Below, in pieces: positions 6,956 through 13,851 of a DNA stretch of 19,488 nt; within the stretch, counting starts at the first letter, position 1; every line of letters begins with the position of its first letter. The position numbers and the translations under genes were made by a program. A model generated the notes under the pieces. The model ran no database searches. It had not been told where the DNA came from and was given only the letters and a program-made list of their open reading frames with translations. Source of the DNA: an uncultured Blautia sp. (GTDB taxonomy: Bacteria; Bacillota; Clostridia; Lachnospirales; Lachnospiraceae); assembly GCA_934378195.1 (NCBI GenBank), contig CAKRPO010000043.1:1-19488 (forward strand), given 5' to 3'.

Positions 6956-7579
6956 ATGAAAAATCCATTACATTATCAGCTGTCAGAGTACGACTGCGGA
7001 CCGACTTCCATGATGAATGCGATTGCCTATTTATTTGAAAGGGAGGAAATTCCGCCAGAGGCGATTCGAAATACCATGCTTTATTGTCTGGACTGTCACA
7101 ACAAAGAAGGGATTCCAGGCAAGCGGGGGACTTCCAGAGCAGCGATGATGTTCTTGAGCAACTGGCTCAACGAATATGGCGAGCTGGGAATCATGTCCGT
7201 GAGCAGTGAGTATCTGTCAGGGAGAAGTGTGTACATAAGTAAAGAAAGCCGCATCAATCATGCATTGAATCATGGTGGAGTGGCGGTTGTGCGCCTGTAT
7301 CTGGAAGAAGAACATTATGTTTTAATGACTGGCATACAGGACGGAAATATTCTTCTCTTTGATCCTTATTACTGGGATAAACCCTACGAGCAGAAAGACA
7401 TCCTGATGGATGATAAACATCCAAAGAAATATAACCGTATAGTGCCATTTAAGTATTTTAATCAGGAAAACAAAAAAATAATCTATGCCCTCGGTCCGGT
7501 AGAAGAGAGAGAGGCGGTTCTCATTTATAACGAAAAGACAAAGACAGTGCCGGAGGAAGTCATTGAGTACTTTATCTGA
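6956..7579 (+). CDS. C39-like cysteine peptidase domain protein
   Basis: The 207-residue protein has the papain-like C39/C39_2 pattern. Gln8 in HYQLSEYDCGPTS could form the oxyanion hole, Cys14 is the nucleophile, His120 lies in EEHYVLMTG and Asp136 in LLFDPYYWD. The spacing fits an active enzyme. It lacks the ABC transporter domains of bacteriocin-exporting C39 proteins, and no signal peptide or membrane helix is visible, so it should act in the cytoplasm. It is the last gene of the sigma operon, 36 bases after the LOG gene, with AGAAGGA upstream of the ATG; a strong terminator follows. An obvious substrate candidate is the Nif11-like protein with a GGG at residues 70-72, but this is inference. 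Other C39-like proteins cut peptides or act as cysteine hydrolases of unknown target. Confidence 0.78.
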   Translation: MKNPLHYQLSEYDCGPTSMMNAIAYLFEREEIPPEAIRNTMLYCLDCHNKEGIPGKRGTSRAAMMFLSNWLNEYGELGIMSVSSEYLSGRSVYISKESRINHALNHGGVAVVRLYLEEEHYVLMTGIQDGNILLFDPYYWDKPYEQKDILMDDKHPKKYNRIVPFKYFNQENKKIIYALGPVEEREAVLIYNEKTKTVPEEVIEYFI

Positions 7580-7588
7580 TGGCAATAT

Positions 7589-7653
7589 AAAAGGATTTCA
7601 GAATCCATGGATGTTCGACTTGAAATCAAACCATGGAACTGAAATCCTTTTTT
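7589..7653 (+). terminator. Terminator of the sigma operon, possibly bidirectional
   Basis: AAGGATTTCAG (7591-7601) pairs with CTGAAATCC plus T (7639-7648), and CCATGG (7605-7610) with CCATGG (7631-7636), around a 20-base loop; a T run follows (7648-7653). On the minus strand the same stem ends in four T, so it may also stop transcription of the aminotransferase operon coming from the right. Confidence 0.88.
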
Positions 7654-7768
7654 GGCGTATTTAAGAATTATGGATGCTTAGTGTGTTGCTGCGGTCATCT
7701 GACGTACATTCGGAACAGAAATCAGAATCGGATAAAGGATGCAGGAGATAACAAGTCCGCCTCTTTTT

Positions 7769-8899
7769 TTATTTCATGCTGTCGCAGAAAATTTTTTCCA
7801 TACTTGCTTTCAGCGGAACGCCAAGCTTTGCAAGTGTTCCGTCCAGAGCTGCAAAAACTTCACGGACATTGTAAAAATCAGCATTGTTTCCCATATGACC
7901 GATGCGGATGACTTTGCCTGCAAGAACATCAAAAGAACCGGCAAGCATGATGTTGTAATCGTTTTTGACACCATCGAGGATGGCAGCTGCAGTGGTTCCT
8001 TCCGGTACTTCGAATACCGTAACAGTGCTGGAAAATCCGCTCTTAAGGTAAAGGTTCAGGCCAGCACCGGTGATCGCTTTGCGGGAAGCCTCGGCAATCT
8101 TTTCATGTCTTGCCAGGATGTCCGGATCAGCAGCGATGTTGTCGATCGCGGCACGGAGTCCATAGATATCACTGATCGGCATGGTGTATGGAAACCATTT
8201 TTCTTCATAATAATGTGCAAAAGTTGTCAGGTTTGCGTAGAAGGAAGCAATCGGTGTCTTGCGCTCTGTCATGGCTTTCTTTGCATCGTCGCTGATGACC
8301 ACAAAGGTCAGTCCTGGAGGTGCAGAAACCACTTTCTGAGAACCGCCGCACATAATATCAATCTGCCAGTCGGAGATACGCATAGGTTCACCGAAAGAAG
8401 CGGATACGGAATCAACAACTGTCATAATGCCATATTTCTTGAGAAGCGGACAGATTGCGGAAATATCATTCAGCATACCACTTGGTGTATCACCGTGTAC
8501 AACAGTTGCATATTTGTAATCGTGATGTTCTTTGAGGAAGTTTTCAAGTTCCTGTACATCAAGAGTTTCGCGGTAGTCTCTGGAATAGAGTTCCGGACAT
8601 CCGCCGTACATGGAAACAAAATCTGCGAATCCCTTGCCGTAGATGCCGTTGTCCAGTACAAGGACGCGGTCGCCGGGTTCGGTCATGGAAGCGCAGGCGG
8701 CTTCCAGTCCGAGGATTCCCTCTCCGCCGAGGATCAGGGTTTCATTGTCGGTGTGGAGAAGGCGGCTGATCTCTTCGCAGGTTTCTTTATAAAATTCTAC
8801 GAAGTTTTCGTCAAGATCAGGGTTGGTACATTCTCTGCTGCGGGCAAGACGCACGTTTTCGGCAACCTGCGTCGGACCCGGTGTCATAATTTTATACAT
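7769..8899 (-). CDS. Class V pyridoxal-phosphate aminotransferase (alanine--glyoxylate type)
   Basis: The 376-residue protein opens MYKIMTPGPTQV, typical of alanine--glyoxylate/serine--pyruvate aminotransferases. The PLP-binding Asp163 is in VVDSVSA and the Schiff-base Lys189 in GGSQKVVSAPPG. GGEGILGLEAA (58-68) matches the phosphate-binding turn and Arg332 in IRIGHMG should bind the substrate carboxylate. Known reaction type: transfer of an amino group between an amino acid and an oxo acid such as glyoxylate or pyruvate. The exact substrate cannot be told; phosphonate (2-AEP) and ureidoglycine aminotransferases share the fold, but no phosphonate or purine genes are nearby. It is the second gene of a two-gene operon, 19 bases after the ECF transporter gene, with AAAGGA before the ATG. 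The large open frame on the opposite strand is a shadow of this gene. Confidence 0.9.
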   Translation of the reverse strand: MYKIMTPGPTQVAENVRLARSRECTNPDLDENFVEFYKETCEEISRLLHTDNETLILGGEGILGLEAACASMTEPGDRVLVLDNGIYGKGFADFVSMYGGCPELYSRDYRETLDVQELENFLKEHHDYKYATVVHGDTPSGMLNDISAICPLLKKYGIMTVVDSVSASFGEPMRISDWQIDIMCGGSQKVVSAPPGLTFVVISDDAKKAMTERKTPIASFYANLTTFAHYYEEKWFPYTMPISDIYGLRAAIDNIAADPDILARHEKIAEASRKAITGAGLNLYLKSGFSSTVTVFEVPEGTTAAAILDGVKNDYNIMLAGSFDVLAGKVIRIGHMGNNADFYNVREVFAALDGTLAKLGVPLKASMEKIFCDSMK

Positions 8900-8918
8900 A
8901 AGATCAAGTCCTTTTTTA

Positions 8919-9479
8919 TTATTTCTTTAATCCGGTGCGTTTAGCGGCAACGTTCAGTGGTGCAATCACGATAAGTGTGATGACTGCTGCCACACCGATC
9001 TGTACCAGGTTTCCAGGGATAGAAGCAGCCGGTGCAAGCGGATTACCGTAGATTACGATTTCTGCGATGTAGTATCCTGCAACTTTGATCACGCAGGCTG
9101 CAATGAGTGCAATCACATACCATTTGAAGTTCTGGTGCTTTTCATCTTCGGTAAGTTTTCCTACAGTGAATCCCATCAGAGCAACGATTACGAAAGTAAA
9201 TGGAGCCCATAAAGTCCATCCGGAAAGCAGGTCAAACAGTCCCATTCCAACACCGCCAGCGATCGCACCGGTCTTTTTGCCAAAGATGATCGCACCGATA
9301 AAAAGTGGAACGTTTCCGAGATGAATGAGTCCTCCGTTCGCTGCGATTGGAAGACGAACGTTGATGAATGCAGTAAAGATATAAGTCAGTGCTACGAAGA
9401 TTGCTGTTACAGTAAGAAACTGGACAGAAGAAGAAAACTCCCTGTCGTTTGCTGCTGTCTGTGCATTTACATTTGCCAT
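8919..9479 (-). CDS. ECF transporter S component (vitamin-type substrate-binding subunit)
   Basis: The 186-residue protein has about six membrane helices, with the family pattern VRLPIAANGGLIHLGNVPLF, then GAIAGGVGMGLFDLLSGW. This fits the PF07155/HmpT-like group of energy-coupling-factor S components. Known role: the S component captures a vitamin and docks on a shared EcfA-A'-T module, which is not in this window and is presumably encoded elsewhere. A polar N-terminus precedes helix 1 (about 20-40). Ribosome binding site AAAGGAAC lies before the ATG. It is the first gene of an operon with a PLP-dependent aminotransferase. Some S components of this group (PdxU2-like) are predicted to carry vitamin B6, so B6 is a reasonable guess, but hydroxymethylpyrimidine or riboflavin remain possible. 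No riboswitch was seen upstream. Confidence 0.85.
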   Translation of the reverse strand: MANVNAQTAANDREFSSSVQFLTVTAIFVALTYIFTAFINVRLPIAANGGLIHLGNVPLFIGAIIFGKKTGAIAGGVGMGLFDLLSGWTLWAPFTFVIVALMGFTVGKLTEDEKHQNFKWYVIALIAACVIKVAGYYIAEIVIYGNPLAPAASIPGNLVQIGVAAVITLIVIAPLNVAAKRTGLKK

Positions 9480-9610
9480 GATAAAAGTTCCTTTCTTTTC
9501 CCTATGTTTTTCTTGGGCTATACTTTACAACAGAACTGTACACGAATAAAGAGGCAATTTATAGAAAAAATAAGGGGACAGTTTGTGATATGCTTTTTAA
9601 CTCCCCAGAT

Positions 9611-9817
9611 ACTTGTTTCTATTTAGACCATCTGCTTTACCTGGATTTTGTGGACTTGGTTTGTACGTACTGTTGCTGGAGTCATCGGCAGCCTGAGAAT
9701 TCGTGGACTTGTTCCGTACTTGCTCTTTTACCGGTCATTTTTGACTTGAAAATTTGTTGGTTTAATTTGTATTTGGCAGTTTTGGAGTCATTGATAGACT
9801 GTAGATTTATAGTTGAG
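9611..9817. repeat. Degenerate 53-bp repeats, apparently inverted relatives of the 3526-3684 array
   Basis: Units start with ACTTG at about 9611, 9654 and 9707, followed by a weaker one from 9761; the best-preserved step (9654 to 9707) is 53 bases. Segment 9717-9760 keeps the order ACTTGCT, TTTACC, GGTCA, then AAAATTTGTTGG. That is the same order as the reverse complement of the first array's unit (ACTTACT, TTACC, AGTCA, CAATTTTCGTTGG). By eye about 26 of 43 bases agree. The remainder of the gene-free stretch 9480-9921 (leader of the ECF gene, and the leader of the hydrolase gene from about 9820) shows nothing else I can name. Confidence 0.5.
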
Positions 9818-9921
9818 ATGAACAGGACGACATGGTATGATAATTTAAAATCAAAATAGATTTTTATACAAAATGAAAAGATGAAATAGCTTACAAATAA
9901 AACAGATTACGGAGGGAAAAA

Positions 9922-10839
9922 GTGAAAAAAATACTGTCCCCAATGGAAAAAATGCATTTTCCGGAAAGTGAGGAGCTTCCGGAGAGCGCAAAAGAAATCG
10001 AAGCAAAAGATACATTCGGATACTGCACAGAACTTTATCCGGACGTTGAATATGCGGAACACAGTGGAAAGAAACTGCATCTTCAGATTATGACACCACT
10101 GGTGTATGGCCATGACCTGAAATGGCCGCTCATTGTATATGTACAGGGATCTTCCTGGCATAAGCAAAAACTCTTTCAAAGCCTTCCGACGTTGGTTCGG
10201 ATGTGTGAAAGAGGATATGCTGTGGCAATCGTAGAGCACAGGGAAAGTGAACTGGCACCGTTTCCGGCTCAGATAATAGATACCAAAGCCGCCATTCGTT
10301 TTCTGAGGATGAATGGAGCCCATTATGGAATAGATGTGAGCAAAGTGGCACTCTGGGGCGATTCCAGCGGAGCACATACTGCTTTGATGGTGGGAATCAC
10401 CGGAGATGCAGAATACCTTCCGGAAGAATATCCACAGGTAACCACAGCGGTTGACTGTATCATAGACTGGTTTGGACCTACCGATCTTATGGCAGCGTCA
10501 CAGTATCCGTCTGCGATCGATCATGATTCAGCAGACAGTCCGTCAGGAGTACTGATTGGTGGAAAAACACTTCACGACCATCCGGAGGAAGTTTATCAGG
10601 TAAATCCAATAACACATTTACGCCACAACTGTAAAACTCCACCGATTCTTATCATGCATGGTGGCAGTGACCCATTGGTTCCGTTTAACCAGTCCTGCAT
10701 TTTATATGAGGCTTTGAAACGGATGAATAAAGAAGCAGAATTTGTGAAAATAAAGAATGCAGGTCATGGATGGGGCGGATTTATGAGTGAGACTGCACTG
10801 GATATAGTAGAAGAATTTATAAAAAAGAATATGCAATAA
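9922..10839 (+). CDS. Alpha/beta hydrolase, esterase/BD-FAE type
   Basis: The 305-residue protein begins at GTG 9922 after GGAGGG. It has the nucleophile elbow GDSSG (146-150, Ser148), a likely acid at Asp250 in HGGSDPLVP and the catalytic His282 in GHGWGG. The oxyanion region reads VYVQGSSW (73-79) where many relatives have HGGG; this VxGSSW form is typical of the small esterase/acetyl xylan esterase-like branch (BD-FAE). No signal peptide is seen, so it should be cytoplasmic. Likely reaction: hydrolysis of a short acyl ester, perhaps from carbohydrate or xenobiotic; the substrate is not known. It lies alone after the repeat region, 74 bases before the methyltransferase gene, and may be co-transcribed with it. 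Confidence 0.85.
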   Translation: MKKILSPMEKMHFPESEELPESAKEIEAKDTFGYCTELYPDVEYAEHSGKKLHLQIMTPLVYGHDLKWPLIVYVQGSSWHKQKLFQSLPTLVRMCERGYAVAIVEHRESELAPFPAQIIDTKAAIRFLRMNGAHYGIDVSKVALWGDSSGAHTALMVGITGDAEYLPEEYPQVTTAVDCIIDWFGPTDLMAASQYPSAIDHDSADSPSGVLIGGKTLHDHPEEVYQVNPITHLRHNCKTPPILIMHGGSDPLVPFNQSCILYEALKRMNKEAEFVKIKNAGHGWGGFMSETALDIVEEFIKKNMQ

Positions 10840-10913
10840 TGACACAGATGATCGACTTGAAATGCGGTCAGGGAAGTATGAATTGATTAAAATACAAAAA
10901 CAGGGAGAACGAA

Positions 10914-11972
10914 ATGGAACAGGAAACACAGACACCACACAAACGAAGAGTACGATACAAGGGAAAATATCCACGCAAATTTGAAGAAAAATATAAAGAA
11001 TTAAATCCGGAGAAATATAAGGATACGATCGAGCATGTCATCAGCAAAGGAAACACGCCTGCGGGAATGCATATTTCGATTATGGTAAACGAAATCCTTG
11101 ATTTCCTCAAGATCCAGCCAGGTGAGACCGGATTTGATGCGACACTTGGATATGGCGGTCATACAAAAGCAATGATGGAGTGCCTGCATGGAGAAGGACA
11201 TATGTACGCGACGGACGTGGATCCGGAAGAATCAGCAAAAACCCGCAAACGTCTTGCAGACCAGGGATTTGGTGAGGATATTCTGACCGTGAAGCTTCAG
11301 AATTTCTGTACGATTGACGAGATTGCAAAAGAAGCCGGCGGTTTTGATTTCATTCTGGCAGATCTCGGCGTGTCATCTATGCAGATCGACAACCCGAAGC
11401 GAGGCTTTTCTTTCCGTGCAGACGGACCGCTGGACCTTCGCCTGAATCAGGAAAAGGGAATCAGCGCAGCCGAGCGGCTGGACAAGATCAGCCGTGACGA
11501 ACTTGCCGGAATGCTGTATGAGAATTCCGATGAGCCGTATTGCGAGGAAATCGCCAAAGCAATCACGGATGAGATACGTAAGGGAAATCGCGTGGATACC
11601 ACTACAAAATTACGCGAGATCATAGAAAATACGCTGGACTTTCTTCCAGAAAAAGAAAAGAAGGATACCGTTCGCAAGACCTGTCAGCGAGTTTTCCAGG
11701 CACTGCGAATTGATGTGAACCGTGAGTTTGAAGTTCTCTATGAATTTATGGAAAAACTTCCGGATGCGCTCAAACCAGGTGGACGAGTGGCAATCCTGAC
11801 ATTCCACTCTGGCGAAGACAAACTGGTCAAAAAAGCACTGAAAGCCGGATATAAAGCAGGAATCTATTCTGATTACGCCAAAGATGTTATCCGCCCATCC
11901 GCCCAGGAATGCGCCCAGAATGGACGCGCCCGCTCTACCAAGATGCGCTGGGCAATAAAAGCAGAACTGTAA
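10914..11972 (+). CDS. rsmH: RsmH-type 16S rRNA (cytosine-N4) methyltransferase, long N-terminal variant
   Basis: The protein (352 residues) matches RsmH/MraW: SAM-binding FDATLGYGGHT (74-84), acidic DVDP (101-104), DLGVSSMQID (150-159), RGFSFRADGPLDLRL (163-177), a FHSGED motif near the end and ARSTKMRWA at the C-terminus. Known reaction: N4-methylation of C1402 in 16S rRNA. Two departures from canonical RsmH: a basic N-terminal extension of about 50 residues (KRRVRYKGKYPRKFEEKYKE) before the usual start of homology, and FHSGED where the usual motif is FHSLED. The gene is not in a division/cell-wall (mra) cluster; its partner is a MYG1-like gene 29 bases downstream. So it may be a second, specialised paralogue, or the only copy in a moved position. 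GGGAG lies before the ATG. Confidence 0.85.
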   Translation: MEQETQTPHKRRVRYKGKYPRKFEEKYKELNPEKYKDTIEHVISKGNTPAGMHISIMVNEILDFLKIQPGETGFDATLGYGGHTKAMMECLHGEGHMYATDVDPEESAKTRKRLADQGFGEDILTVKLQNFCTIDEIAKEAGGFDFILADLGVSSMQIDNPKRGFSFRADGPLDLRLNQEKGISAAERLDKISRDELAGMLYENSDEPYCEEIAKAITDEIRKGNRVDTTTKLREIIENTLDFLPEKEKKDTVRKTCQRVFQALRIDVNREFEVLYEFMEKLPDALKPGGRVAILTFHSGEDKLVKKALKAGYKAGIYSDYAKDVIRPSAQECAQNGRARSTKMRWAIKAEL

Positions 11973-12001
11973 AAAATACTTGCAGGAGATTAGCAATATA
12001 C

Positions 12002-13234
12002 ATGAACGATTTATTAAATAAAATTCGTATCCAGAATGCCACTGCTTTCACCCACAGTGGCAAATTCCACGCAGATGACGTTTTTTCATCTGCATTGTTA
12101 TTATATTTAAATCCGGAGATTACGATTACACGAGGAAACCGTGTGCCGGAGAATTTCAACGGGATTGTCTTTGATATCGGAAGAGGAAAATACGATCATC
12201 ATCAAAAAGACAGCAGAATTCGTGAAAATGGTGTCCCATATGCGGCATTTGGGCTTCTGTGGGAAGAAATTGGAGCGGAGATCCTTGGTGAAGAACTGGC
12301 ACAGAAATTTGATGAAGCTTTTGTACAGCCACTCGACAACAATGACAATACCGGTGAAAAAAACGAACTTGCCACTTTGATTGGCAACTTCAATCCAACC
12401 TGGGATGCTGAAGGGAACAATGATGAAGCTTTTTTCCAGGCAGTCAGCGTTGCAGGAATGATTCTGGAAAATAAATTTGAACGATACAGAGGTAACGAAC
12501 GTGCCGACAAACGAGTAGAGGAAATCTATAATAAACATCAGCAGGCGTTCCGCGACAGAGAAAAACACAGAGATGATGCAAGGATTCTCATTCTTCCGGA
12601 ATTTGTTCCCTGCCAGAAATTTCTTTCTGAGACACAGATTGCTTTTGTGATCTTTCCGTCAAACAGAGGAGGTTACTGTATCCAGCCGCAAAAAAAAGAA
12701 TATTCCATGAACTATAAATGCAATTTTCCGACAGAATGGCTCGGTTTGGAAAATGAAGAACTGCAGGCGACGACCGGACTCAAGACAGCTGGATTCTGCC
12801 ACAAAGGTGGCTTCCTTATGACAGCAGGTGAACTTGCAGATGCTGTACAGGCATGTAAGATCAGCATGGTACAGTTTGATGAGAAATCTGTGGTTGTAAG
12901 TTTCGGTGGAGATGCAAAATATGATGAGATTATCAGTAAGCTCCCGAAACTACAGGCAGCAGAGATCGTTCACATGGATTTTCCAGCCCTTCCGGAACTT
13001 GATGTGCAGGGAATCTATGGAGAAATAATTATGGAAAAACAGGAATGGAAAGCTCAGATCAAAGAGCAGGTAAGAAAAATCCTGAAATACAAACCAGAAG
13101 CTGTTTTTGTTGGGGAAAACCTTTTTGCAGCATATCCGGTCGTACACGCACTCCGCAAGAAACACATTCCGGTTCTTGCAGCGGCAGAAAAAGACGGACA
13201 GAAACTGATCGTGCGGATTCCGTCTGGATCCTGA
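12002..13234 (+). CDS. MYG1 (UPF0160) family DHH-type metal-dependent protein with extra C-terminal domain
   Basis: I place the start at ATG 12002 (410 residues), after AGGAG; the longer frame from 11909 overlaps the RsmH gene. The core (about 1-290) carries the MYG1 marks: HSGKFHADDV (18-27), VFDIGRGKYDHHQ (56-68), PLDNNDN (110-116) and GFCHKGGF (264-271). His and Asp of the first two motifs should bind divalent metal. Eukaryotic MYG1 is an RNA exonuclease; the bacterial role is not established. Residues about 295-410 form an additional domain that contains KYKPEAVFVGENLFAAYPVVHALRKKHIP-like alternating strands and helices, which I do not recognise; it is not part of the usual ~300-residue family. 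Position directly behind an rRNA methyltransferase suggests an RNA-related job, by inference. Confidence 0.82.
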   Translation: MNDLLNKIRIQNATAFTHSGKFHADDVFSSALLLYLNPEITITRGNRVPENFNGIVFDIGRGKYDHHQKDSRIRENGVPYAAFGLLWEEIGAEILGEELAQKFDEAFVQPLDNNDNTGEKNELATLIGNFNPTWDAEGNNDEAFFQAVSVAGMILENKFERYRGNERADKRVEEIYNKHQQAFRDREKHRDDARILILPEFVPCQKFLSETQIAFVIFPSNRGGYCIQPQKKEYSMNYKCNFPTEWLGLENEELQATTGLKTAGFCHKGGFLMTAGELADAVQACKISMVQFDEKSVVVSFGGDAKYDEIISKLPKLQAAEIVHMDFPALPELDVQGIYGEIIMEKQEWKAQIKEQVRKILKYKPEAVFVGENLFAAYPVVHALRKKHIPVLAAAEKDGQKLIVRIPSGS

Positions 13235-13288
13235 CTGTAAAAGATTGCAGGTTTTGATGAAAAGTAAATATGCATGGAATAAAAATAA

Positions 13289-13330
13289 GACTGACAGTTA
13301 CCATGAAAAGTGACAGTCAGTCCTATTTTT
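13289..13330 (+). terminator. Bidirectional terminator between the MYG1 and XRE genes
   Basis: GACTGACAGTTAC (13289-13301) pairs with GTGACAGTCAGTC (13310-13322), with one mismatch and one G-U, around an 8-base loop. It is followed by CTATTTTT on the plus strand, and on the minus strand the stem is followed by TTATTTTT. The TAG stop of the XRE gene sits immediately against the stem. Confidence 0.75.
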
Positions 13331-13568
13331 GATGTGATATAAGTCTGGAATCCTGAGGTGGTATTTTGTTATCCGTAAATCCCAGAATATAATCAGCAGA
13401 AACTCGATAATACTTACACAAAGAAACCAGATGTCGGATAGGCATTTCATTTGCACCGCGTTCATAGCGTGCATACATCGTCTGGGAAGTGCCTAAAAAT
13501 TCTGCAACTTGTGTTTGAGTACGATCGGAATCTTCACGAAGATCACGGATACGCTGTACATAATCCAA
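13323..13568 (-). CDS. Small XRE-family helix-turn-helix regulator
   Basis: I choose a TTG start at 13568 because AAAGGAGG stands 7 bases upstream on the minus strand and the Leu (LDYVQRIRDLRED) is where XRE proteins normally begin. This gives 81 residues. The longer frame to 13640 has no ribosome binding site. The helix-turn-helix lies at about residues 18-45 (TQTQVAEFLGTSQTMYARYERG), followed by MPIRHLVSLCKYYRVSADYILG, the usual second half of the XRE domain. It is a single-domain DNA-binding protein with a short polar tail and no sensing domain. The gene lies alone between two convergent or divergent units; the neighbouring upstream region has a perfect palindrome (13645-13654) that may be its own operator. 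Confidence 0.87.
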   Translation of the reverse strand: MDYVQRIRDLREDSDRTQTQVAEFLGTSQTMYARYERGANEMPIRHLVSLCKYYRVSADYILGFTDNKIPPQDSRLISHQK

Positions 13569-13644
13569 GCAATTCCCTCCTTTGCGGTATCTTTCGTAAG
13601 CTAAAAAATATGATGTCCGGTGAATAAAGTCTATAATCAATACT

Positions 13645-13654
13645 TACTATAGTA
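13645..13654. promoter_or_regulatory. Palindrome upstream of the XRE gene, possible operator
   Basis: TACTATAGTA is a perfect 10-bp palindrome about 77 bases upstream of the TTG start. Related pieces occur close by (ATAGTAC around 13664; TTTAGT...ACTAAA around 13688-13708). Autoregulation is a common feature of small XRE proteins, but the match here is only suggestive. The rest of 13655-13784 is AT-rich without a clear feature. Confidence 0.3.
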
Positions 13655-13784
13655 GAATGTATCATAGTACACTTCTTTATTAGTGGATTTAGTAAATAAC
13701 TATACTAAAAATATCTTGTATTAACGTGAGATGGGGGAATTTTTCCTGCATATGATGTAAAAAATGTGATAGTAAAATATTGGA

Positions 13785-13813
13785 TTGTAAATAGCAATAA
13801 AATACTTTATAAT
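13785..13813 (+). promoter_or_regulatory. Sigma-A promoter of the SulP gene
   Basis: TTGTAA (13785-13790), a 17-bp spacer, and a perfect TATAAT (13808-13813). The last eight spacer bases (AAATACTT) match those of the TetR gene promoter at 17881-17909, so the two promoters appear to share an origin or selection. Confidence 0.85.
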
Positions 13814-13835
13814 AATGTTACATATTGTAACATTA
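13813..13835. promoter_or_regulatory. TetR-type operator in the SulP promoter
   Basis: The core TGTTACA-TAT-TGTAACA (13816-13832) extends to 10-bp arms (13813-13835) around TAT. It starts 2 bases after the -10 box, covering the expected transcription start, an ideal site for repression. The same core, at the same spacing, precedes the TetR gene at 17912-17928. Confidence 0.82.
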
Positions 13836-13851
13836 AAAAGAAGGTGATAGT

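Noticed and set aside
7739..8944. Long plus-strand open frame (401 codons)
   Set aside because: It is antisense to the aminotransferase, has no family motif or ribosome binding site, and its residue pattern is the mirror of the real gene.
9321..9859. Small plus-strand frames in the ECF gene and its leader
   Set aside because: No ribosome binding site or recognisable motif; one is antisense to the ECF gene, the other runs through degenerate repeats.
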